NCBI GenBank assembly: GCA_035528375.1
Contig: DATKYS010000137.1
Location: 49,698 to 113,697 of the forward strand
Length of the DNA: 64,000 nt
Source of the DNA: a bacterium
GTDB taxonomy: Bacteria; RBG-13-66-14
Direction of reading: 5' to 3'
In this document: piece by piece, positions 42,075 to 52,100 of the stretch
How positions within the stretch are numbered: the stretch's first letter is position 1
Layout: each line of letters starts with the position of its first letter
Notes under the pieces: generated by a model
What the model was told of the DNA's origin: nothing
What the model saw: only the letters and a program-made list of their open reading frames with translations
Databases searched by the model: none
Translations under genes and position numbers: made by a program

Positions 42075-44975
42075 ATGAACTGGATTTCCCGCAAGACGAT
42101 AATCATCGTGATAGCGGTCATCGTCGGTCTGGTCATCCTCTTGACCGCCCTCTCCGGTTTCTTCGTAGACATCTTCTGGTACACCTCCGAGGGCTACGCC
42201 GATGTTTTCTGGACCCGCATCTGGGCCGCGGTGGGCTTCGGGCTCATCATATTCGGCCTGTACGTGATTGTCGTGGGTACGAGCCTCATCCTGGCCTGGT
42301 TCTTCAGTCGCCAGAAACCCCACGTCGTCGCCGAGGAGGCGGTCATGCTCCCCTCCTTCGGGGAGAAGCTCCGCAAGTGGGGGGTTTGGCTATTCATCGC
42401 CGTGGGGGGGGCCTTCGCCATCATAAACGGCATCTCCGCCGGGGGCGAATGGCAGGTGTTCCAGCGCTTCCTCCACGCCACCAGCTTCGGACTGGTGGAC
42501 CCCGTCTTCGGTAACGACGTCTCCTTCTACGTCTTCAAACTCCCCTTCTACCGGATGCTCTACGACCACCTCTACGGCGCCCTGCTCCTCTCGACGGTCC
42601 TCATCGTGGTCTGGTACGTCTTCCGGAGGATGATCTGGATCGAGAGCTGGAAGCTGCGCACGAACACCCTGGTCAAGGGCCACGTTCTGGCCATGATCGG
42701 CGGCCTGTTCGCCCTGAAGGCCTGGGGGTACTACCTGGACAAGTTCGACATCCTGTTCGCGGACCACGGTAAGTTCTACGGCGCCGGGTTCGCCGACGTA
42801 AACGCCAGCCTGCCCATGTACAACGTCCTCTTCTGGCTGACACTGGCCTTCGGCGTCGCCGTCCTCGTCCTGACCTGGCTGAAGAGCAACAACCTCAAGA
42901 TGCTCCTGATCATCGTGGCCTCTTTCATCGTGCTGCCCCTCATCCTCCTCTACGCGGTCCCCTGGGCGGTGCAGACCTTCGAGGTCAACCCCAACGAGCT
43001 CCTGGCCGAGGAGTCCTATATCGGAAACAACATCGAGATGACTCAGGCCGCCTACGGACTGGACCGGATCACGCCGCGGGCCTTCGGCGAGTCGGGCGAG
43101 GTGATCGAGGTAACGCAGGGGCTCGATAAACCGGGCGATGTTCTGGCCGAGAGAGTCCAGGCGGGCTCCATCGGCGGCGCGTCTTTCACCCCCGAAGAGG
43201 TGGAGGGCGCCGGCGTCGGACCGCTCCTGACCCGCGCGGACATCGAGAACAACCGGCCCACCATTGACAACATCCGGGTTTGGGACTGGCACTACCTCAG
43301 ACCGGTGTACAATCAGATTCAGAGCTTCAAGGACTACTACGAGTTCGGCGAGGACATAGACATTGACCGGTACATCCTGGACGGGCGCCAGACCACGGTC
43401 ACCATCTCGCTGCGCGAGCTGAACCTGAACGGTCTGCCGCCGCAGGCCGACACCTGGCAGAATCGTCACCTCGTGTACACCCACGGCTACGGTGCCGTGT
43501 CCAACCCGGTGAACCTGAAGAGCCCCTCCGGCCAGCCGGTCTTCTACCTCCAGGACATCCCCATGGAGAACCGGATGGAGGTCGAGATAGATCGGCCCCA
43601 GATCTACTTCGGCGAGGGGAACATGGACTACTCCTTCGCCCCGGCCTCAGAGCCCATCGAGATAGACTACCCCGTAGGGAACACCAACCAGCTCACCAGC
43701 TACGACGCGAGCCTCGGCGGCGGGATACCGGTAGGCGGGTTCTGGCGTCGCCTGGCCATAGCGATTTATCTGGGCTCGCTGGACGTGTTTCTCTCCGACT
43801 ACATCACGCCCGAGAGCCGGCTTCTCGTCCGCCGCAACGTTCTGGAGCGGGTGGACGAGGTTGCGCCCTACCTCTACGCCGACACCGACCCCTACCCGGT
43901 GTTGACCAACGGGGGAATCTACTGGATCGTGGACTGCTACACCGTCACCAGCCGCTTCCCCTACTCCCAGCCGATGCTGGACAACGGTGGGAACTACATC
44001 CGCAACTCGGTTAAGGTCGTGGTGGACGCCTACACCGGTCACATGGACTTCTACGTCGTGGGCGAGGACCCGCTGATCGAGACCTGGTCCAATGTCTTCC
44101 CGGGCATGTACAAGGATTTCTCCGAGATGCCCGACGACATCCGGGCCCACCTCCGCTACCCCAACGCCCTGTTCGCCATCCAGAGCCTGGTCTTCGCCAC
44201 CTACCACATGAGTGATCCGCAGGACTTCTACAAGCGCTCGGACCGCTGGGAGATTCCGGGACGCAAGGAGGGCGAGCTCTTCAGTGCTTATTACATGACG
44301 ATGCGCCTGCCCGGGGAGCCCAAGGAGGAGTTCATCGCGGTCACCCCATTCGTACCCGAGGGGAAGAAGATCATGGTGGGCTGGATGTGCGCCCGGTGCG
44401 ATCCGGGCATGTACGGCGACCTCGTGCTCTACACCTTCCCCCGTACAGCCACCATCTACGGCCCCGAGCAGATAGACGCCCTGATCAACCAGAATCCCGA
44501 GTTTTCCAAGGAGCGCACCCTGTTGGGAAGCGAGGGGTCCCAGGTCGGGCTCGGGAGAATCGTCATCATCCCCATCGAGAACTCGCTCCTCTACGTGGAG
44601 CCGGTCTATATCCAGGCTGAGGCGGACGCCATCCCCGAGCTGAAGTACATCCTGGTGGCCTACGGGAACCAGATTGCCATGTCCGACACCCTGGACGGGG
44701 CGCTCGACAAGCTCTTCGGTCCCGCGACCCCGACCGCCGAGGAATCGGTCGTCCCGGAGGAGGGTGGGGAGGCCGTGCCGGAGACGGTGGAAACCGTGCC
44801 GGTCATCCCGACCGAGCTGGGCGAGATGCGGGACCTCGCGCGGGAATTCGACACCGCCTGGAAGGACTACAACGACGCCCGCGCCGCCCGCGATTGGGAT
44901 GCCTTTGGTCGCGCCGAGAAGCGGATCGAGAACCTGCTCGACCGCCTGGACGAGTTGGCGGGGGGAAACCTGTAG
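42075..44975 (+). CDS. UPF0182 family large membrane protein
   Basis: 966 aa from ATG 42075 (the open frame continues upstream without protein character). Seven hydrophobic segments lie in the first ~300 residues, beginning ISRKTIIIVIAVIVGLVILL and including the conserved FFVDIFWYTSEGYADVFWTRIWA. A large extracytoplasmic region follows, with family motifs NIEMTQAAYGLD, WDWHYLRPVYNQIQSFKDYYEF, DRYILDGRQTTVTISLRELN, LVYTHGYGAVSNPVN and ENRMEVEIDRPQIYFGEG, and a Glu/Val-rich C-terminal linker. The family is conserved in actinobacteria, cyanobacteria and candidate phyla, with no established function. ATG of the next gene follows the stop directly. Confidence 0.93.
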   Translation: MNWISRKTIIIVIAVIVGLVILLTALSGFFVDIFWYTSEGYADVFWTRIWAAVGFGLIIFGLYVIVVGTSLILAWFFSRQKPHVVAEEAVMLPSFGEKLRKWGVWLFIAVGGAFAIINGISAGGEWQVFQRFLHATSFGLVDPVFGNDVSFYVFKLPFYRMLYDHLYGALLLSTVLIVVWYVFRRMIWIESWKLRTNTLVKGHVLAMIGGLFALKAWGYYLDKFDILFADHGKFYGAGFADVNASLPMYNVLFWLTLAFGVAVLVLTWLKSNNLKMLLIIVASFIVLPLILLYAVPWAVQTFEVNPNELLAEESYIGNNIEMTQAAYGLDRITPRAFGESGEVIEVTQGLDKPGDVLAERVQAGSIGGASFTPEEVEGAGVGPLLTRADIENNRPTIDNIRVWDWHYLRPVYNQIQSFKDYYEFGEDIDIDRYILDGRQTTVTISLRELNLNGLPPQADTWQNRHLVYTHGYGAVSNPVNLKSPSGQPVFYLQDIPMENRMEVEIDRPQIYFGEGNMDYSFAPASEPIEIDYPVGNTNQLTSYDASLGGGIPVGGFWRRLAIAIYLGSLDVFLSDYITPESRLLVRRNVLERVDEVAPYLYADTDPYPVLTNGGIYWIVDCYTVTSRFPYSQPMLDNGGNYIRNSVKVVVDAYTGHMDFYVVGEDPLIETWSNVFPGMYKDFSEMPDDIRAHLRYPNALFAIQSLVFATYHMSDPQDFYKRSDRWEIPGRKEGELFSAYYMTMRLPGEPKEEFIAVTPFVPEGKKIMVGWMCARCDPGMYGDLVLYTFPRTATIYGPEQIDALINQNPEFSKERTLLGSEGSQVGLGRIVIIPIENSLLYVEPVYIQAEADAIPELKYILVAYGNQIAMSDTLDGALDKLFGPATPTAEESVVPEEGGEAVPETVETVPVIPTELGEMRDLAREFDTAWKDYNDARAARDWDAFGRAEKRIENLLDRLDELAGGNL

Positions 44976-45872
44976 ATGAGAGCCGCGCCGCTTCTGTTTT
45001 TAGCCCTGGGCACTGCCGTCGCGGCCTCCAACCTGACTGTACCGGCGGACGGCCTGGTGCGGGACGGGGGTCTGGTCTCCGTCGAGGCCGGGGGTGTGTG
45101 GCTGACGGGCGGCCAGACGGGCTCCTGGGCCGAGTATGAGGTCCAGCTGCCCTCCTGGGGAAAAAGTTTCGCCGTGGACATCGAGTGGTGGTCCCCCAGA
45201 CCGGGCGACGGGATAGCGGTTTACCTCTACGACTACGGCGCCAAGGGTCCCGACGAAATCCTCGGCGCCCCGGGGGGGCTGGATTTTCACTGGCGTCTCT
45301 GGAGCGTCTCCACGGACCGCTACGGCTTTTTCTCCTCCTCCCCGGAATTCCTCCTCACCCGGGGCGGCAACCCCGGCGGCCTGCGCCCGGTGGACGACGC
45401 CTGGAGGGTCAGGCTCCTGGTCTACGCCGATGGGGGGCTCCCCTTCGTCACCGACGAATCGGTCCACCTGGAGCGCGTCCGCTGGAACATCTCGGAGCGC
45501 GACGAGCTGTGGAGGCCCGATTCATCCAGCTGGGGCGCCCTCGTGGTCCCCGGTGACGCTTCGGGCTTCGATTTCGAGCGCGACCTCCTGGTCGCCTCGG
45601 CCACGGGAAGACCGCCCGTCGGCGAGGAGCTCACGGCCCGGGGACGGCTCCTGGCCATCCGCGCCGCCACGGTTCAGGCCCTCGCCCTGGCCGTGGCCTA
45701 CATCGGGAACTTCATCCCCGACACGGTGAAACCCGACCAGTTGCCCGGTTACCGCATCCTCACCCGGGAGCAGCTCGGCGACGGCCGCTGGTTCGTGGAG
45801 ATAGGGATCCCGCTGAACGGGCCCGGCGGACTGGCCGATTTTCTGGGCTACATCGAGATTCGGCGGAAGTGA
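44976..45872 (+). CDS. Secreted protein with LPP20-like C-terminal region
   Basis: 298 aa, start immediately after the UPF0182 stop. Signal peptide MRAAPLLFLALGTAVAAS. A ~175-residue strand-rich domain (WAEYEVQLPSWGKSFAVDIEWWSPRPGDGIAVYLYDYG; ESVHLERVRWNISER) has the character of a carbohydrate-binding jelly roll. The C-terminal ~85 residues (TARGRLLAIRAATVQALALAVAYIGNFIPD...GDGRWFVEIGIPLNG) follow the LPP20/FlgT-N pattern of 'ARLLAxRAAxxDALxxLA'. Function unknown; direct coupling to UPF0182 suggests a partner at the cell surface. Confidence 0.65.
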   Translation: MRAAPLLFLALGTAVAASNLTVPADGLVRDGGLVSVEAGGVWLTGGQTGSWAEYEVQLPSWGKSFAVDIEWWSPRPGDGIAVYLYDYGAKGPDEILGAPGGLDFHWRLWSVSTDRYGFFSSSPEFLLTRGGNPGGLRPVDDAWRVRLLVYADGGLPFVTDESVHLERVRWNISERDELWRPDSSSWGALVVPGDASGFDFERDLLVASATGRPPVGEELTARGRLLAIRAATVQALALAVAYIGNFIPDTVKPDQLPGYRILTREQLGDGRWFVEIGIPLNGPGGLADFLGYIEIRRK

Positions 45873-45896
45873 TCCGCCGCTGGGTCGCCACAAGAC

Positions 45897-46982
45897 GTGA
45901 CTACCCCCGCAAAACCCGTCCTCGCGTTGATGGCGGGGGGGAGCGGCCGGCGTTTCTGGCCCCTCTCCCGCTACCGGCGGCCGAAGCAGCTCCTCTCCCT
46001 CGGCGGGGAGGAGAGCCTCCTGCGCGGGGCGTTTCACCGGGCGCTGCTCCTGACCGACCCGGAGCGGGTTCTCGTGGTGACCCGGGAGGACCTGGGGGGG
46101 GTAATCTCCGCGGAGCTTCCCGAGCTGCCCGGGGATAATTTCCTCCTGGAGCCGCTCGGCGCCGATACCGCCCCCTGCGTCGGGTTGGCTGCCCTCGAGG
46201 CCGCCCGGCGTTACGGCGACCCGGTGCTGGTCATGCTGCCCGCCGACCACCTTATCGCGGACTCGGACCGCTTCGCCGGCGTGGTGCGGAGCGGCGTCGA
46301 AATCGCCCGACGGGAAGAGCTCCTCGTCGTGCTGGGTTTGCGGCCCACCCGCCCGGAGACACAGTACGGATACATCCAGGCGGGGGAAGCCTCCCCGGAC
46401 GGGTACCGGCCCGTTCTCCGGTTCACAGAGAAGCCGGAGCCGGCGGAAGCCGAACGGTTTTTAACGAGCGGCGGCCACTACTGGAACTCGGGTGTTTTCA
46501 TCTGGCGCGCGGGCGTCATCCTCGGGGCCCTCGAACGGCACGCGCCCGGGGTTTTCCGTCCGCTGGAAACGCTGGCCGGCCTTGCTGGGCCGTTGTCCGG
46601 AGAGGTTCTGCGCTCCGCGTACGCCGCGGTCGAGCGCATCTCCGTGGATTACGCGGTCCTGGAGCGGGCCGACAACGTGGTCATGCTGCCGGCGGACTTC
46701 GCCTGGGACGATCTGGGTCAGTGGACCAGCCTGCACCGCGTCCTCCCCGCGGACGGGGCGGGGAACACCGTCGTCAACGCCGCCGGGGCCCCCGAGCCGT
46801 GCCTTCTCGACTGCGAGCGCTGCCTGGTTTACAATGAATCCAGGGGGAGAATCTGTCTCGTGGGACAGAGGGACGCCGTGGTCGTGGCCACCCCGGATGC
46901 GTTCCTGGTCATCCCCGCCGGGCGCTCCCCGGAGGTCCGGGCGCTCTCGGAGAGTTTCGACCCGCCGGGAAAAGGCCCTTGA
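45897..46982 (+). CDS. Mannose-1-phosphate guanylyltransferase
   Basis: Makes GDP-mannose from GTP and mannose-1-phosphate for surface glycans. 361 aa. Signature VLALMAGGSGRRFWPLSRYRRPKQLLSL at the N-terminus; PADHLIADSDRFAGVV; FTEKPEPAEAERFL; YWNSGVFIWRAGVIL; WDDLGQWTSLHRVLP. Length fits the monofunctional ManC form; the C-terminal phosphomannose isomerase (cupin) domain of AlgA-type enzymes is absent. GTG start. Confidence 0.93.
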   Translation: MTTPAKPVLALMAGGSGRRFWPLSRYRRPKQLLSLGGEESLLRGAFHRALLLTDPERVLVVTREDLGGVISAELPELPGDNFLLEPLGADTAPCVGLAALEAARRYGDPVLVMLPADHLIADSDRFAGVVRSGVEIARREELLVVLGLRPTRPETQYGYIQAGEASPDGYRPVLRFTEKPEPAEAERFLTSGGHYWNSGVFIWRAGVILGALERHAPGVFRPLETLAGLAGPLSGEVLRSAYAAVERISVDYAVLERADNVVMLPADFAWDDLGQWTSLHRVLPADGAGNTVVNAAGAPEPCLLDCERCLVYNESRGRICLVGQRDAVVVATPDAFLVIPAGRSPEVRALSESFDPPGKGP

Positions 46983-47048
46983 TGGAAACGCTTTTCTGCG
47001 GTAACCTTACCCGGGGAATCCCGCCCGAGACGCCGGAGCGAAGTGCGG

Positions 47049-47696
47049 ATGAAGGACTGCAACGGTAGGATTACGGCCACCCTGGCGCTAATGGTACTTC
47101 TGGGCGGAGCGGGGTGTGTGAAGGAGACGGAGCCCCCCGTGATACCCGTCACGTCGCGGCCCGTCGAACTCGCCGAGACCCCGGAGGTCACCGCCACCAC
47201 GGACCGGGTGATCGCCGATTTCGAGGACATGGACGGCTGGGGTTTCACCAGCTATCCGGGCGAGGTGGACGGCTACCTCACCCAGAGTTACGACGATGAG
47301 CCCAGCCACGACGGTGACTGCGCGGCCAAGCTCGTCTACGATTTCTCGAGCACGGGCGGCGTCACGGCGGCGGCCTACGCGCAGACGGCCCACCTCCTGC
47401 CGCTGAACTGGGACAGCCTCAGCCTCTGGGTGTACGGCGACGGGTCCGGGCACTGGCTGCGGGCCGAGTTCGTGGACTCGACGGGGGAGAAGTTCGTCGG
47501 CAACCTGGCCCCCAGCATGGACTGGAAGGACTCCTGGCGCCTGTGCACGTTGAACCAATCGGACCTGGTGGGCCTACGCGACGCGGGGTCCCGCCGGCAT
47601 CCGCCCCTGGCGCTGACTCGCATCTACCTGGTGGTTCTGCCCACCGGGGAGCACGACTCCGGCGAAATTTACTTTGACACCCTGATCCTGAAGTGA
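47049..47696 (+). CDS. Lipoprotein with carbohydrate-binding-like domain
   Basis: 215 aa from ATG 47049 (GTG 47043 possible). Lipobox signal LALMVLLGGAGC with Cys as the mature N-terminus. A Pro/Val/Thr-rich spacer precedes a jelly-roll-like domain (VIADFEDMDGWGFTSYPGEVDGYL, GDCAAKLVYDFSSTGG, LNWDSLSLWVYGDGSGHWLRAEFVDSTGEKFVG, IYLVVLPTGEHDSGEIYFDTLILK), reminiscent of CBM11/complex-I-intermediate-type folds. Binding of surface glycan is a guess. The stop overlaps the start of the TPR gene. Confidence 0.75.
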   Translation: MKDCNGRITATLALMVLLGGAGCVKETEPPVIPVTSRPVELAETPEVTATTDRVIADFEDMDGWGFTSYPGEVDGYLTQSYDDEPSHDGDCAAKLVYDFSSTGGVTAAAYAQTAHLLPLNWDSLSLWVYGDGSGHWLRAEFVDSTGEKFVGNLAPSMDWKDSWRLCTLNQSDLVGLRDAGSRRHPPLALTRIYLVVLPTGEHDSGEIYFDTLILK

Positions 47697-48460
47697 AAAG
47701 GGCGAAGATGAGACGCTCGACGATAGTGTTGGTTCTGATTGTTGTGCTTCTATCCCCCTTCCTGGTCGGGTTCGACCTCTTCAAGACCATCGCCGCCGAG
47801 GAGGCCATGAAGGAGGGGAAGGAGCTCTTCGAGACCGGCGAGTACGAGCTGGCGGAGGGCAAATTCAAGGAAGCGGCGCTGGATCTGCCCAAGCTGGCCG
47901 ATCCCTTCTTCTGGATCGGGCGGACCTTCGAGGCCCGGGGCGATACGGTCAAGGCGGCCAAGTACTACGACGCCGCCCTGGAGCGCAACCCGTCCCACTT
48001 CGATGCCCTGAACGCCGCGGCGGGCCTGGCCACCTCCGAGGCGCGCTGGTCCGAGGCCCACGGCTACCTCCGCCGGATGGCCGACCTCAATCCCACAAAC
48101 CCGGTGATCCAGGCCAACCTGGGCTACGTGCAACTGGCCCTGAAGGATTACGGTTCCGCCGAGACGAGTTTCCGGGAGGCCATCCGCCTGGGCGGCGAAC
48201 TGGGGCGGGCTTACGACGGGCTCGGTCTGGCCCTCGACGCCCGCGGAAATGCCGATGAGGCGGAAGAGGCCTTCAGGAACGCCGTCGAGCAAGACCCGGC
48301 GCGCATCGAGGCTTACGTCCACCTCGGTCTTCTCTACGAGAAGCGGGGGATGGCCGACGAGGCCGCCGGTGCCTACACCCAGGCCCTGCGCGTGAAAACC
48401 ACCGGTCCCTTCGCCGAGATAGCCAAGAAAAGGCTGGACGAGCTGGGCGTCATCTACTGA
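47693..48460 (+). CDS. TPR protein, exported or membrane-anchored
   Basis: 255 aa, GTG start overlapping the lipoprotein stop (GTGA). N-terminal hydrophobic segment (residues 7-25) then about six TPR units: EEAMKEGKELFETGEYELAEGKFKEAAL, DPFFWIGRTFEARGDTVKAAKYYDAAL, HFDALNAAAGLA, NPVIQANLGYVQLALKDYGSAETSFREAI, GRAYDGLGLALDARGNADEAEEAFRNAV, IEAYVHLGLLYEKRGMADEAAGAYTQAL. A periplasmic scaffold is likely; partner unknown. Confidence 0.85.
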   Translation: MKRAKMRRSTIVLVLIVVLLSPFLVGFDLFKTIAAEEAMKEGKELFETGEYELAEGKFKEAALDLPKLADPFFWIGRTFEARGDTVKAAKYYDAALERNPSHFDALNAAAGLATSEARWSEAHGYLRRMADLNPTNPVIQANLGYVQLALKDYGSAETSFREAIRLGGELGRAYDGLGLALDARGNADEAEEAFRNAVEQDPARIEAYVHLGLLYEKRGMADEAAGAYTQALRVKTTGPFAEIAKKRLDELGVIY

Positions 48461-48535
48461 TACCTCGGCTGCCGGTTTGAGCCCCGGTGGGCCGCCTGGT
48501 CGGCACTAATAACGCCAAGGCACGTTACGCCGAAT

Positions 48536-48660
48536 GTAGGGCGGGGACTTCAGTCCCCGCCGCGTTTATCAAAGGTAGCCCTCACCTTTAATCCCGTGCC
48601 TTGCAGGCCTTCCACGGGGAGAGGGAGAATGAACCTCGCCCCGGCCCGAGCCTCGCGGAA
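48536..48660. repeat. Dispersed palindromic intergenic repeat cluster, copy 3
   Basis: GTAGGGCGGGGACTTCAGTCCCCGCCGC at 48536-48563, then a module CCCTCACC...CCGTGCCTTGCAGGCCTTCCACGGGGAGAGGG. Both are close copies of those at 319-450, in the same order and orientation relative to each other. Confidence 0.85.
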
Positions 48661-48682
48661 TCCGGGGGGATGGCGCCGACCC

Positions 48683-48708
48683 AAAAAAAGAAAAGGCCCG
48701 CGGGCCTT
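48683..48708 (-). terminator. Intrinsic terminator after the zinc-ribbon gene
   Basis: Minus strand AAGGCCCG/CGGGCCTT palindrome followed by TTCTTTTTTT, 20 bp past the stop. Confidence 0.75.
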
Positions 48709-48728
48709 CTTTCCATGAGGCGGCAACT

Positions 48729-49034
48729 TCAGCTTTTACCCTTCTTGCGCGCCAGCACGACGCGGAAGCTGCAGTTGGAGCAGGTGTACTCCACGGCGTT
48801 TATCTTCTCGTTCTCGGCCTCGCGGATTTTCGGGTTCGAGGCACCGCAGACGGGGCAGGTGCGCAGGGCGAGGTCCTCGGCGGCGTGCGCGGGACGGAAC
48901 TTGGCCCACTCGAACCGCGTCCCGCACCTGGCGCATTGGGTGACGACCATGCTCACCTCGTCGTTAACGGTGACCACCTCCACCGTGGCGCCGAACTTCC
49001 CGCATTTGGGGCAGTAGGTCCCCTGCTCACCCAT
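48729..49034 (-). CDS. Double zinc-ribbon protein
   Basis: 101 aa from ATG 49034 (after GGGGGTGCTT). Four CxxC knuckles, CPKCG, CARCG, CPVCG and CSNCS, form two treble-clef/zinc-ribbon modules. Intervening strands VEVVTVNDEVSMVVTQ and NAVEYTCSNCSFRVVLAR are typical rubredoxin-like hairpins; the basic tail RKKGKS may touch nucleic acid. No named family recognised. Confidence 0.75.
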   Translation of the reverse strand: MGEQGTYCPKCGKFGATVEVVTVNDEVSMVVTQCARCGTRFEWAKFRPAHAAEDLALRTCPVCGASNPKIREAENEKINAVEYTCSNCSFRVVLARKKGKS

Positions 49035-49149
49035 AAGCACCCCCTATCCCACTGCGATTATACCACATCGGAGATGAGACCGACGTCGAGGAAAGGGGCG
49101 GCTCGGGGCCGCCCCGTAGGACGAGTCCTCGCTTCGGTTGAAAGAGCCC

Positions 49150-52100
49150 TTACTCCAGGACGCCCTCCGGGGGTACGTAGTTCTTGAAGAGCTTCCGCTT
49201 GATCTTGATCTTCACTTCCTCCAGCCAGGAGTAGAAGGTCGGCACGACCACCAGGGTGAGGACCGTGGAGATGGCCAGACCGAAGATGAAGGCCCAGCCT
49301 AGTGGTGCCCACTGCGGATCGGAGAGGGCGAGGGGGAACATGCCCCCGATGGTGGTGACGGCGGTGAGAAGAATCGGGGTCAACCGGATTTTCCCCGCCT
49401 CGACGATGGCCTCGCGCATGGGCGTGCCCTCCTTGCGCCGCTTGTTGATGAAGTCCACCAGGACGATGGCCCCGTTCACCACGACGCCCGCCAGGCCGAT
49501 TATCGCCACGAAGGCCACGATGGTGAAGGTGCTCCCGGTGATGACCAGGCCGGCGATGGCGCCCACCGACGCCAAAAGAATGGTGGACATGACCGTGATC
49601 GGCTGGGCGAAGCTGTGGAACTGGAGGGTGAGGACGATGAATATCAGCAATACCGCCAAGAGGGCGGCGAAGCCCAGGTCGGAGAAGCTCTCCTGGATGA
49701 ACTTGTAGGAGCCCTCGAAGTCTATACGGTACCCGGGCTTGAGGACGACCGAGTCCTTCACGTACTCCTTGAGCCGGGAGGTCACGTCCACGGGGCTGTA
49801 GCCGGGAAGGAGGTCGGCCTTGAGCGTTACCGCGCGGTCGCCGTTGTAGTGCCGGATCGAGCTGATGCCCTCGTGGTTCTCGATGCGGGCGATGTCGCCC
49901 ACCATCACCTGGTTGCCCATCGCGTTGCCGACGAAGAGGTTCTCCACGTCGCCGACGGAATCCAGGCGCTCCTTGGGTATCTTTACGACGATGCCGTACT
50001 CCTCGTCCCCCTCGCGGTAAACGCCGGCCGTCGCCCCACTGATCAGATAGCGCAGGTTGAGGGCCAGGTCGGAGGAGGTGAAGCCGAGGAGGTTGGCCTC
50101 TTGGCGGCGGAGAACGGTCTGGATTTCCGGCGTTCCAGGGGAGATGTCGTCGTAGGGATCGCGCACCCCGGGTACCGTCTTCAGGAAGGCGATGAGCTGA
50201 TCCATGATGTGCCGCTGCTCGTCGAGATTGTCCCCGTAGACCTTGATGTCTACGGCCGATCCGGTGGGCGGACCGCCGGTGGATTCGGCGAAGGATACGT
50301 CCACACCCCCCACCTGGGCCAGGTAAGGCCGCAGGTCCTCCTGGATTTCTCGGGCGGTGCGCTCCCGGTCGTCGCCGGGGACGAGGTCTATGATGAGCCC
50401 GCCCTCGTTGGTGTTGGTGATGCCGAAGAAGTTGCCGACGCGGACGTGCCCCCCGCCGCCGGGCTGGTCCCCGCTCATAGCCACCAGACGATCAATCTCC
50501 GGCACGTTCTGGGTGACGATCTTTTCCAGTTCCTTCACCTTGGCGTCGGTGATATCCAGGGGGGTGCCGATGGGGGTCTCCAGGTTGATGTAGATCGAGT
50601 CCGTGTCCACCGAGGGGAAGAGCTCCACCTTCAGTATCCCCAGAGCCGGCAGGGACACCACCAGAAGGAAGGATCCCAAAGTGAGGAAAAAGACCAGCTT
50701 CCTGCGCCTCAGGGCGCCGCGTACCACCCTCTCGTACCAGTTCCCCAGCCGGCGCAGGTTGAGCACCTCGCCCAGCCAGAGGCCGATGCGACCGAGCGTG
50801 CGCCTGAACCGGCCGCTCTCCTCGCTCTCCAGCTCCTCCCGCGTCTTCTTGAGCTTGATGAACTTGGCCGCGATGGGCGGGGCCAGGATCAGCCCCACGA
50901 AGAGGGAGGCGAAGAGGGCCAGGGAGACGGCGATGGGGATGTAGCCCATGAACTTGCCCATTACCCCGCGCATCATCAGCATGGGCAGAAAGGCGAAGAT
51001 GGTCGTCATCGTCGAGGTGAAGACGGGGTATGCTATCTCGGCGGTGGCGGCCACGGCCGCCGTCTTCCGGTCCTTGCCCATCTCGAGGTGGCGGTAGAGG
51101 TTCTGCACGGAGACGATGGCGTTGTCCACCAGCATCCCGACCACCAGGATGAGCCCCGAGATGGTCATGGTGTTCAGGGTGCCGCCGGTGAAGTATATGA
51201 CGGCGATGGCGATCATGAGCGAGAGTGGGATGGCCGTGGAGACCAAAAGCGCCGTGCGCAGGCCCATGAAGAGGAAGAGGACCAGGATGACGATTAACAC
51301 GCCCTGCAAAATATTGCCGGTCATCGTGTCCAGGCTCTCGTTCACCTCGTCGGCCTGGTCCGAGGTGATGTCCAGGGTCACCCCCGGCGGAATCGGCGCC
51401 ACCCGGCTCGGGTCAATCCCGGCCTCGCCCAACTGGTCGGCCACCTCACCCCGGCTCACCGGTACGAGCTCCTCCTCGTCCGTGCGGACCTGGATGGTGA
51501 ACGAGTCGCTGGAGGCGAAGTAGAGGCTGCGGATCTGTGTGGGGAGAAGCTCCACCCTCTGCCCGTCGGTCAGGGTGACCCTCATGGATTCCCCGGGGAT
51601 GCCCAGCCTCTGTTTTATCGCCTGAGAGGTCTCCAGTACGTTGGAGTTCGTACGGCGCTTGATGGAGATGGTCACCGAGTCGCGACCGTTGGTGCGCGAG
51701 GTGGAGGCCACCTCCGCCGGGCCGTCCACGACGTCGGCTATCTCGGAGAGCCTGACGCGGGCGCCCGTCGAGCCGGCAACGATTATCTCCCCCATCTGGG
51801 CGGGGTCGTCGAACTCGCCCATGGCGCGGACCAGGTAGCGCTGGGGGCCGACCTCGATCGTCCCCGCGGGTAATTGGAGATGTTGGGACTGTATGGCCCC
51901 GACGACCTGTTGGGGGGAAATCTGATACTCGGTGAGCTTGGCGGGCTTGAGCTGAATCTGAATCTCGCGTTCCACGCCGCCCACGACGCTTGTGTCGAGC
52001 ACGCCGGGTATCTTCTTCAGCTCGTCGGCCAGGTCCTCGGCGGTTTGCCGGAGCGTGAGGGGGTCCATTTCCGCCGAGACGGACAGGACCATCACGGGGA

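Noticed and set aside
49615-51297. 560-codon open frame on the plus strand inside the RND pump gene
   Set aside because: Antisense shadow of the RND permease; translation is Gly/Asp/His/Val-rich and shows no domain.
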